A DNA stretch of 64,000 nucleotides, taken from positions 92,565 to 156,564 of the forward strand of contig NZ_JAPTYD010000006.1 in NCBI RefSeq assembly GCF_026913015.1. The letters run 5' to 3'. The position numbers were made by a program, and so were the translations under genes. Under the pieces are notes generated by a model, which saw only the letters and a list, made by a program, of their open reading frames with translations, was not told where the DNA came from and made no database searches. This stretch comes from Paracoccus benzoatiresistens. GTDB taxonomy: Bacteria; Pseudomonadota; Alphaproteobacteria; Rhodobacterales; Rhodobacteraceae. Numbering within the stretch: position 1 is the stretch's first letter; every line of letters begins with the position of its first letter. Shown here piece after piece: positions 29,781-36,733 of this stretch.

Positions 29781-30546
29781 GGAGGATTTGGCCCTGCTGG
29801 TCCGAGCGGCTGAGGCCGCCGGGCCGATCGCGCTGTCCTTCTGGCGGGCCGCGCCCAAGGCCTGGGACAAGCCCGATGACGCGGGACCCGTGACCGAGGC
29901 GGATCTGGCCGTCAATGACGCGCTGCAGAGAATGCTGACGGGCGCGCGCCCCGATTACGGCTGGCTGTCCGAGGAAAGCGAAGCCGATGCCTCGCGCCTG
30001 GATGCGCGGCACTGCTTCATCATCGACCCGATCGACGGCACCCGCGCCTTCATCGCCGGGCAACAGGGCTTCGCCCATTCGCTGGCCGTGGCCGAGGGCG
30101 ACCGGATCACCGCCGCCGTGGTGCATCTGCCCGCGATGGAGCTGACCTTCACGGCCTTCGCAGACGGCCCCGCCCTGCTGAACGGCAGGCCGATCCGACC
30201 CACCGAGTGCGGCATGACAGGCGCGCGCGTGCTGACCTACAAATCCGCGGTCGAGCCCGAGCATTGGAAGAACGGCAGGACCCCGCCCATCCGCCGCGAG
30301 TTCCGCCCGTCACTGGCCTGGCGGCTGTGCCTGGTGGCCGAGGGCCGGTTCGATGCCGCGCTGTCGGTGCGCAGCGTGTGGGAATGGGATATCGCCGCAG
30401 GCAGCCTGATCGCCCAGCGGGCCGGTGCCCTTGCCACCGACCGCCACGGCCAGCCGATGCGCTTCAACAGCCCCCGCGCCATGGTGGACGGCATGATCGT
30501 CGCGGGGCCGCGGCTGCACGGGGAAATGCGGGCTGGGATGGTGTAA
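29767..30546 (+). CDS. cysQ: Inositol monophosphatase-family phosphatase, CysQ-like
   Basis: A 259-residue magnesium-dependent phosphatase. The metal-binding motifs are EESE (about 68-71), DPIDGTRAFI (about 87-96) and WEWDIAAGSLIA (about 202-213). The closest class seems to be 3'(2'),5'-bisphosphate nucleotidase CysQ, which clears PAP made by sulfate assimilation, but inositol- or histidinol-phosphatase activity cannot be excluded. The start is a TTG inside the 3' end of pmbA (14-nt overlap); no ATG fits. It forms an operon with pmbA. Confidence 0.78.
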   Translation: MPAPEEDLALLVRAAEAAGPIALSFWRAAPKAWDKPDDAGPVTEADLAVNDALQRMLTGARPDYGWLSEESEADASRLDARHCFIIDPIDGTRAFIAGQQGFAHSLAVAEGDRITAAVVHLPAMELTFTAFADGPALLNGRPIRPTECGMTGARVLTYKSAVEPEHWKNGRTPPIRREFRPSLAWRLCLVAEGRFDAALSVRSVWEWDIAAGSLIAQRAGALATDRHGQPMRFNSPRAMVDGMIVAGPRLHGEMRAGMV

Positions 30547-30696
30547 CGGGTCGTGGTGCGTGCACGCACGCGCCCTGCCTGGCGCAATCGGTGCTGCGGT
30601 CGTGGCATCCATGGGACCCCACAGGCCGCCGCGCTTGTTCCGGCACGCTTCTGATCCCGACGTCCCTGGACCGTATTCCTGGCCGAAGGTCCGCCC

Positions 30697-32238
30697 CTAG
30701 ATCAGCCCCGACCGCGTGACGCCCAGAAGCCCGCCTTGCCGCAGCGTCGCGACCGGATAGCTGTCGCTGCGCATCGCTTCCAGCGAAAAGCCCGGCTCCA
30801 CCTTCTTCAGCGCCTGCAGCGCGGACAGGGCGCCCGCCTCGTCCCGCCGATGGTATCGCAGCGCCGCCAGGAAGCGCAGCGAGGGACGGTTTTCCGGCGC
30901 AAGCTGCTGGACGGCATCGAAGCGCTGCTCGGCCTCGGCAAAGCGGCCAAGGCGGGTCAGGGCGATGCCCAGGCGCAACTGCCAGGTAGCGGGGTTCAGG
31001 ACCGACAGCGCCTCGGTTAGGCCCGCCTGCGCCTCGCGATACGCTTCCTTGTGACGGCCGAGGTCGGTCAGGGCCTGCGAATAGGCATACCGCGCAAGCG
31101 GATTGCGCGCATCCATCTGCACCGCCTGCTGCGCCAGCCAGTAGCTGACCTGGCCTTGGTTCAGATAGCCCTCGACCACCGAGCCCACTGCCAGGGCGGT
31201 GGCGCTGTAGGGATCGGCCTCGCGCGCCCTGGCGGCGAATTCCCGGGCTTCCTGGATGCTTGCCAAAGGATCGGGGACCAGGCGCTCGAAGACCTGCGTG
31301 GTGCGCACCCAGGCCCGCAGCGCATTGGTCAGGGACAGGTTCACCCCTTCATCCATCCCCGCCAGCGCCTGTTCGGCGCGATGCAGCCGGCCCTGGTTGA
31401 AGCTGAACACGTCCGCGAAGGAAACCCCCAGGGCGGCATCGACGGTGCGCACGGCCTCGAGCACGCGCATGACGCCCACGCAGACTTGCGCCGTGCAATC
31501 GTTCATGGATGGCGTGAGGTTGCCTGCGTCCAGAACGAACTTGTGCGACCAGAAAAGCCGGCTGCTGGGCCGGTGGCTCAGCTTCACCAGCAGGTGGATT
31601 TCCTCGCCCAGGCGATTGGCCAGGGCCGACAGCACGATGGCCGACTTGCCGGGCTCGGCGCGGTCGGGCATGGCGACCATGGGCACCAGGTCGCAGACCC
31701 GGCCCGCCGCCTCGCCCACCACCATGGCCGCGATCACGCCGGTTTCCACGTCGCTTGCCACCGGCTCGGCCGTCAGCAGGACCGGCAGCACCGAGGGCTC
31801 GGGCAAGGAAGGCGTCACCGCCTGTTCGGCATGCATCCGGGCGTCGCGCAGCCAATCCTCGAATTCCGGATCGGGGATGTCCAGGTCGGCGGCGAATTCG
31901 GGCATCTGACCGTCCGGTCCCGGGCGGGCGGTCATGTCCAGCCGGACCATGTCATTGTCCAGGCCCACCCATCCCGGCCCGCCAGCAAGGGCCTGTCGGG
32001 CATCCCCCAGGCTGATGCGGATTTCGCGCAGGACCTGCCGCAGGCTGGCATTGGCCTGTTCGGGTTCACGGGTGCTGAACAGCAGATCCTGCAGCCGCGC
32101 GCGCAGGACCCGCATGGCCGTCGCGCTGCCCATGACCGCCAGGGCACCACGGGCCCGCATCCCGCGCGGCGTCAGCCGCACGTGTCCCGGCCCGATCAGG
32201 TCCACGGGCCCCATGAGTCGGAGCGTAAGTGATTGCAT
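30697..32238 (-). CDS. SARP-like transcriptional regulator with TPR domain
   Basis: A 513-residue protein with no signal peptide or membrane segment. Residues about 1-100 form a winged-helix region of the SARP/AfsR (BTAD-type) kind: LTLRLMGPVDLIG start, RARGALAVMGS, and the DNA-recognition part with SLRQVLREIRISLGDA. The middle (about 150-290) resembles the periplasmic-type domain found in related regulators but is unassigned. Residues about 340-490 are TPR-like helical repeats (NPLARYAYSQALTDLG, RLGIALTRLGRFAEAEQRFD). Such regulators are common in actinomycetes and rarer here. It is divergent from the PAP2/subtilase genes over a 97-bp AT-rich gap and is the obvious candidate to control them. 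Confidence 0.75.
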   Translation of the reverse strand: MQSLTLRLMGPVDLIGPGHVRLTPRGMRARGALAVMGSATAMRVLRARLQDLLFSTREPEQANASLRQVLREIRISLGDARQALAGGPGWVGLDNDMVRLDMTARPGPDGQMPEFAADLDIPDPEFEDWLRDARMHAEQAVTPSLPEPSVLPVLLTAEPVASDVETGVIAAMVVGEAAGRVCDLVPMVAMPDRAEPGKSAIVLSALANRLGEEIHLLVKLSHRPSSRLFWSHKFVLDAGNLTPSMNDCTAQVCVGVMRVLEAVRTVDAALGVSFADVFSFNQGRLHRAEQALAGMDEGVNLSLTNALRAWVRTTQVFERLVPDPLASIQEAREFAARAREADPYSATALAVGSVVEGYLNQGQVSYWLAQQAVQMDARNPLARYAYSQALTDLGRHKEAYREAQAGLTEALSVLNPATWQLRLGIALTRLGRFAEAEQRFDAVQQLAPENRPSLRFLAALRYHRRDEAGALSALQALKKVEPGFSLEAMRSDSYPVATLRQGGLLGVTRSGLI

Positions 32239-32335
32239 CGAAACAAGGGCTAGGTGAAATCTGAACTCGTTGTTACGCTTTCCCTTAAGGCAAAGATACA
32301 GTGTTTTCGATTCGCCTGGTCAATGAGGTCACGCC
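32239..32335. promoter_or_regulatory. Divergent promoter region of the SARP/PAP2 cluster
   Basis: A 97-bp AT-rich gap between the starts of the SARP-like gene and the PAP2-like gene. Both promoters must lie here or in the flanking coding ends. I see no EcfG-type motif and no obvious direct repeats of the kind SARP proteins bind. Confidence 0.5.
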
Positions 32336-33433
32336 ATGTCTTTGCAGCATGGTCAGCACGGCCAGCACGGCCAGCATGGTCAGCACGGCCAGGGGGCGGA
32401 TGCTTCGGGCAGAACCATCGATGACGGACTGATGGCCGCCGCCCTGATGCGGACCCGCGACGCCATTGTCGGCACCGAGACGATCCCACCGCTGGCGGGC
32501 AAGGACGGGACCCTGGACGCAGGCGGGCGGTTGCGGCGGATGGAGGCCGAGTTCCGCCGCGCCGTCCTGCTGTCCGAACTGCTGGAAGATCTTGCCTTCG
32601 AGATCGAGGATTACCCCGAAAAGCGTGCCACCGCGCAGGCGGTCACGCTGCTGCGGCGCAAGGGGGGCAAGGGCGTGAAGCATACCCCCCTGGCCCGAAT
32701 CGTGCGCCCCGAGGTGGACGATCTCGGCCACGCAGCGCCGCTGGTGGCGGCCTATGCCGAGCTGCGCGCCGACCGTCTGGCCGAGATCCTCGTCCAGCGC
32801 GAATACCTGATCCCGTTCTTCGCCAGCATCCTGCCCATCACCCTGTCCCGCGCTCCCGCCGTGGTCGAGATGCTGGAAACCGGCCTTGCGCTGGTGACGC
32901 CGGTGGTGATGCGCATCAAGATCGCCCTTGGCTGCCCGCGGCCCACGCAGTTCAGCAACCTTGTCCAGCCGATGATCGCGGAACCGGGCCATCCGACGCT
33001 GCCCAGCGGCCATGCCACGCAGATGTTCACGCTGGCGACCATGCTGTCGCAACTGGTGGAACCGGGTTCTGCCATGGCCAGCGACAGCCAGCTTTATCGC
33101 CTGGCCTGCCGCGTCGCGATCAACCGGACGGTGGCGGGCCTGCATTTCCCGGCCGACAGCGCTGCCGGGGCGGTGCTGGGTATCCAGCTCGGGCGCTATC
33201 TGATGGCGCGGGGATCGGAAGGCAGCACCGTCGGATCTGCGGTTTTCGACGGCACCCGATTCCGCGACGGAGACCGGCCGCGCGACTTCCATTACGGCAT
33301 CCTGGACCTGATGCTGAGGGGCGAGGATCCCTCGACCGGGTTCGGGGATGACGCGGCAGCGCTGCGCCCGGCGCCCTTGTGGCAATCGCTCTGCGCGCGC
33401 GCGACCGGGGAATGGGAGACGCGATGGAGCTGA
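32336..33433 (+). CDS. PAP2 / vanadium haloperoxidase-fold protein
   Basis: A 365-residue protein carrying all three PAP2 acid-phosphatase motifs: Lys195 and Arg202-Pro203 (KIALGCPRP), PSGH at 223-226, and Arg264, His270, Asp274 (RTVAGLHFPAD). The same active site binds vanadate in haloperoxidases. The protein is soluble-looking apart from moderate hydrophobic stretches at 155-195, unlike membrane PAP2 lipid phosphatases. That, plus its length and the long N-terminal helical part, makes the vanadium-haloperoxidase-like branch more likely. Residues 4-19 are a Gln-His-Gly tandem repeat. Its last 10 nt overlap the next gene. Confidence 0.8.
   Translation: MSLQHGQHGQHGQHGQHGQGADASGRTIDDGLMAAALMRTRDAIVGTETIPPLAGKDGTLDAGGRLRRMEAEFRRAVLLSELLEDLAFEIEDYPEKRATAQAVTLLRRKGGKGVKHTPLARIVRPEVDDLGHAAPLVAAYAELRADRLAEILVQREYLIPFFASILPITLSRAPAVVEMLETGLALVTPVVMRIKIALGCPRPTQFSNLVQPMIAEPGHPTLPSGHATQMFTLATMLSQLVEPGSAMASDSQLYRLACRVAINRTVAGLHFPADSAAGAVLGIQLGRYLMARGSEGSTVGSAVFDGTRFRDGDRPRDFHYGILDLMLRGEDPSTGFGDDAAALRPAPLWQSLCARATGEWETRWS
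32345..32392 (+). repeat. In-frame 9-bp tandem repeat encoding (Gln-His-Gly)n
   Basis: Five copies of a 9-bp unit (cagcaYggY) plus a partial sixth, at codons 4-19 of the PAP2-like gene. Copies differ only at third codon positions, and each copy gain or loss would keep the frame. Confidence 0.95.
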
Positions 33434-33651
33434 CATCCGATCCCGATGCGTCCTTGCGCTGGTCCGAACCCCGGGCGGCCTATGACCGGTATCGTCCTGG
33501 CCTGTCGCCCTACCTGCATTACTTCCACGACCTGCGCGCCAGCCGCAACCAGGCGCCGCCGAGGGCGGATCACGGCCCCGACGATGGTGCCGACGTGCCC
33601 GAACAGCTTGAACAGGCGCTGCGCGACCTGATCGACCAGAGCTTCCGATGA
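33424..33651 (+). CDS. Small 75-residue protein of the PAP2/subtilase cluster
   Basis: I do not recognise this protein. It starts with an ATG inside the last codons of the PAP2-like gene (10-nt overlap) and its stop overlaps the protease ATG (ATGA), so it is held between two translationally coupled genes. The N-terminal half is aromatic and basic (RWSEPRAAYDRYRPGLSPYLHYFHDLR region), the middle acidic, and the C-terminus a short amphipathic helix (PEQLEQALRDLIDQ). It could be a partner or inhibitor of the adjacent protease, but that is only inference from position. Confidence 0.65.
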   Translation: MELTSDPDASLRWSEPRAAYDRYRPGLSPYLHYFHDLRASRNQAPPRADHGPDDGADVPEQLEQALRDLIDQSFR

Positions 33652-35417
33652 TGATGGCGATCGCCCATGCCATCGTGACCGCCTTCGAGGATTTCCTGGA
33701 CGATCCCGCCGGCGTGCTGTCGAACGACGCGAACAACGACGGCCATCGGGAACTCGGCAGCGACGATCCGGCCGACCCTGCGCGGGCCTACCTGTCGGAC
33801 GGGGCGCTGCCCGATCCGGGCAAGGGCTGCATCATCGGCATCATTGACGACGGGATTCCCTTCATCCACCAGCGTTTCACCCTGCCCGGCAATCTCAGCC
33901 GCGTGGCGGCGGTCTGGATGCAGGACGCACGCTTCCGGCAGGGGGCGGGGGTCGATCTGCCCTCGGGCGCGGAATGGCGCGGGGCCGAACTGTCGGCGCT
34001 GCTGGCAGGGGCCGCGACCGGAAAGACAGGGGGCGAGGACGCGATCTACCGGCTGACCGGCGCCGTGGATCTGGCCCGCCCCGGCACGCCCTCGGGTGCC
34101 TTCGAGGCGGGACATGGCTCGGCCATCGCGCCCCTGGCGGCGGGCTTCGATCCGGCCGATCCGCAGGCCAGGAACCATCCGGTGATCGCGGTCTGCCTGC
34201 CGCCCCGGATCATCGCCGATTCCATGGGCGTTCTGGCGCCGGTCCCGATCCTGACAGGGATGCTGTTCATCATCAACCGCGCCCGCCGGCTGTGCCGCTT
34301 CATCGAAGGGAAGCACGGCCTTTCCCATGGCGATGTGCGCCTGCCGGTCGTCATCAACCTCAGCCTGGGGCTGACGGCGGGACCGCATGACGGGTCAACG
34401 CTTCTCGAGCGGTTCATGGATGCGGTTTCGGAAACCAGGACGCCGGATCTGGGGCCCGTGCATTTCGTGCTGCCCATGGGCAATCATCGCCAGGACCGGC
34501 TGCGCGCCAAGCTGCGGCGCGGCCAGTCGATCGGCTGGCGCCTGCCCCCGGATGACGCCACCATCAACGCCGTCGAGATCTGGGGCCCGCCCCAGGATCA
34601 TCCCCCAAGGGGCGATCTGCAGGTGACGCTGACGCCGCCGGGCCATGCGGCCTCGACGACCGACTTCAAGGTGCCCTGGCAATTCTCGGTCCTGTCCGAC
34701 AGGAACGGGAAGCCCTTGGCGCGGGCTTATTACATGCCGCAACTGCTGCCGGGCGGCCGCTGGCGGGACGGCATCGCGGTGATCGCGCTGCCGACCTGCC
34801 CCGAAAGGCTGGGCGAGCCCTTTGCGCCGCCCGGCGAATGGCGGGTCGGGATTGCGGGCAGCGATTCTGATGACGGTTCCCAGCAGGTCTATGACGTGAC
34901 GGCGCAGCGCGACGAGGTGATCCGGGGCTTTCGCCGCGGCGCACGGCAAAGCTGGTTCCACGACCCCGCCTATCGCAGCCATGACGAATCGGGCTTTCCG
35001 ATCCTGACGGATGCGCAGAACGGCGGCGATCCCCTGGTGATCCGCAGGGACACGGTCAACAGCTATGCCACCGGCAGGCTGACGCTGCGGGCGGGGGCGG
35101 TTTATCGGCAAACCGGTCAGGGAACGGATTATGCCGCGCTTCTGGCCAATGGCGAGGGAGGCGATTGCCTGGCCCCGGTCGATCGCAGCGTCAACAGCAG
35201 TTCCATGATCGTGCGCGGGCGGAACAGCGGCAGCTTCACCTTGGCCTCGGGCACCTCGCTTGCGGCGCCCCAGCTCGCGCGCTGGCTGGCCGGCCGGCTG
35301 TCCGAAGATCCGGACCTGGATGTCCGGCAGGCGATCCGCGACCAGGCCGGGCGCCAGGGCGCGATCCCGGGCCAGCCGCCCACCCTGCCCCTTGCCACGC
35401 CTTTTCGCGAATTCTAG
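33648..35417 (+). CDS. Subtilisin-like (S8 family) serine protease
   Basis: A 589-residue protein with a complete S8 catalytic set: Asp67 in IIDDGI, His156 in AGHGSAIAPLAAG, oxyanion Asn279 in LPMGNH, and Ser537 in SGTSLAAPQ. There is no signal peptide, propeptide-like region or transmembrane anchor, so it looks cytoplasmic or exported by an unusual route. About 250 residues separate the oxyanion Asn from the Ser, much more than in secreted subtilisins, so a large insert sits in the catalytic domain. Its start overlaps the 75-residue gene by 4 nt. Substrate is unknown; candidates are its own cluster partners. Confidence 0.85.
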   Translation: MMMAIAHAIVTAFEDFLDDPAGVLSNDANNDGHRELGSDDPADPARAYLSDGALPDPGKGCIIGIIDDGIPFIHQRFTLPGNLSRVAAVWMQDARFRQGAGVDLPSGAEWRGAELSALLAGAATGKTGGEDAIYRLTGAVDLARPGTPSGAFEAGHGSAIAPLAAGFDPADPQARNHPVIAVCLPPRIIADSMGVLAPVPILTGMLFIINRARRLCRFIEGKHGLSHGDVRLPVVINLSLGLTAGPHDGSTLLERFMDAVSETRTPDLGPVHFVLPMGNHRQDRLRAKLRRGQSIGWRLPPDDATINAVEIWGPPQDHPPRGDLQVTLTPPGHAASTTDFKVPWQFSVLSDRNGKPLARAYYMPQLLPGGRWRDGIAVIALPTCPERLGEPFAPPGEWRVGIAGSDSDDGSQQVYDVTAQRDEVIRGFRRGARQSWFHDPAYRSHDESGFPILTDAQNGGDPLVIRRDTVNSYATGRLTLRAGAVYRQTGQGTDYAALLANGEGGDCLAPVDRSVNSSSMIVRGRNSGSFTLASGTSLAAPQLARWLAGRLSEDPDLDVRQAIRDQAGRQGAIPGQPPTLPLATPFREF

Positions 35418-35558
35418 CGCCCCACTCGCCTTTTTCACGAAAACCGCACCGTCGGATTCACGCCCGTTTCACGGCCTTGGCCGATAGTGATTCCATTGCA
35501 AGCGATCATCGGTCGCACGGGATGACCGGCTTACAAGGCAGCAACAGGGAAGACGGAC

Positions 35559-36026
35559 ATGCCGGATGACACAATTCCGAATTTCAGCAACGTGATTGCC
35601 GCGCTTCAGCTTCTGGGCGGTGGACCGGGGGGTGTGCAGAATGTGCCGGTCGATGACATGCAGCAGGATCTGATGGCGGCAACAAACGGGCGGTCAGGGG
35701 GCGGCGCTCCTCTCGCCGACCTCGACCGCCCGACCTGGGCCGCCTTCCGGCGGCTCCAGCAGGAGAACCGGCTTCTCATCGACCATGTCGAGATGCTGGC
35801 CTGCGCCCTTGGTGCCTGCCCCAATTGCTGGGGCAACATCGAGGATTGCGAAGATTGCGGAGGCGTCGGCCATCCCGGCGCCTTCGCCCCTGATCGGCAC
35901 TGTTTCGATCAGTTTGTCCTGCCGGTCATCGCCCGTGTCTTGGGACGTGCAGACCTGTGCGAGGACCCTGTATCCCGCCCCGGCCATTACCGGGACCGGG
36001 ACAACCCGCCCAGTCCTTCGGTGTAA
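35559..36026 (+). CDS. Cysteine-rich protein with zinc-ribbon-like motif
   Basis: A 155-residue protein. A helical stretch (residues about 58-85) leads into CPNCWGN at about 88-94 and CEDCGGVGHPG at about 99-109, with a further Cys near 86 and 117. The CxxCxG...CxxCxGxG pattern resembles the zinc-binding centre of DnaJ, or a rubredoxin-like knuckle, and probably binds zinc. The rest is unfamiliar. It lies 141 bp after the protease gene on the same strand, with its own possible promoter, and a strong terminator follows it. I regard it as part of the same cluster but cannot prove this. Confidence 0.65.
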   Translation: MPDDTIPNFSNVIAALQLLGGGPGGVQNVPVDDMQQDLMAATNGRSGGGAPLADLDRPTWAAFRRLQQENRLLIDHVEMLACALGACPNCWGNIEDCEDCGGVGHPGAFAPDRHCFDQFVLPVIARVLGRADLCEDPVSRPGHYRDRDNPPSPSV

Positions 36027-36051
36027 CCAGCGTTCCCTGTGCCTGCGGGTG

Positions 36052-36089
36052 TTTGGCGGATGGTTTTCAGACCATCCGCCAAATCTTTT
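36052..36089 (+). terminator. Strong intrinsic terminator after the cysteine-rich gene
   Basis: A perfect 13-bp stem (tttggcggatggt / accatccgccaaa) with a 6-nt loop followed by tctttt. It closes the SARP/PAP2/subtilase cluster. The T-run is on the plus strand only, so it mainly serves that strand. Confidence 0.88.
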
Positions 36090-36093
36090 CCGT

Positions 36094-36729
36094 TCAGAAC
36101 AGCGGATCCAGCGCGAAGGGATCGGCGGGCGCCGTGGTGGCGATGGTGCGGCCCGGCCCCGACAGGGTGGCGATCTGCCGGGCCAGGATCGCGATGGCCT
36201 GGGACGCCGCCGCGGCGGATGCCGCCGGCTCCGTGCCCGCCATGGGCACGACGATATCGAAGCTGCGGGCGTGGTTTGCACCGCCGCTGCCCTCGTCCGA
36301 GACGAAATAGCGCCCCGACAGGCGATAGGTGCCGTTCGCCTGCGCCAGGGCCTTCTCCACCCGCACCTCCAGCAGGCGCTGCGGGGGTTCGGCCAGGGGC
36401 CAGGGTTCGCCGATCACGGTGGCACCCGAGGCATCGGAAATCGCCCGGGCCAGCGACAGGGTGAAGGCCCGCTGCGGGTTGTCGGCCCACAGGTTCTTCG
36501 GGGTGGACCGGACGGCGCCATCGGCGGTCTGGAAGGCGACCTCCTGCCCCGAGGCGTATTCGGGCAGCGACACGTCCTTCAGCTCGGCGCTGCCCAGGCG
36601 ATTGGGCACCTGTTCGCCCGCTGGCGGGTCGATCAGGAAGCGCGCGGTCTTTTCCGGATCGGAACAGCTGGCCAAACCCAGAAGGCCAAGGCAGGCAAGC
36701 ACGGCAGGCAGGCGGGTCGGCAAGGTCAT
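36094..36729 (-). CDS. pqiC: PqiC-like lipoprotein
   Basis: A 211-residue outer-membrane lipoprotein. The lipobox LASC puts the lipidated Cys at residue 22. The mature part is a DUF330/ABC-type transport auxiliary domain (FLIDPP near 32, YASGQEVAFQT, LEVRVEKALAQANGTYRLSGRY). In the Pqi system PqiC forms the outer-membrane collar at the end of the PqiB tube. It is the last gene of the operon, 4 nt after pqiB. Confidence 0.85.
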   Translation of the reverse strand: MTLPTRLPAVLACLGLLGLASCSDPEKTARFLIDPPAGEQVPNRLGSAELKDVSLPEYASGQEVAFQTADGAVRSTPKNLWADNPQRAFTLSLARAISDASGATVIGEPWPLAEPPQRLLEVRVEKALAQANGTYRLSGRYFVSDEGSGGANHARSFDIVVPMAGTEPAASAAAASQAIAILARQIATLSGPGRTIATTAPADPFALDPLF

Positions 36730-36733
36730 GGCG

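Noticed and set aside
30556..30569. A 14-bp perfect palindrome gtgcgtgcacgcac after the CysQ-like gene
   Set aside because: No T-run and no second copy; could be a weak bidirectional terminator or chance in GC-rich DNA.
32345..32392. Tandem repeat considered as a CRISPR-like or mobile-element end
   Set aside because: Units are contiguous, in frame and coding, with no spacers.
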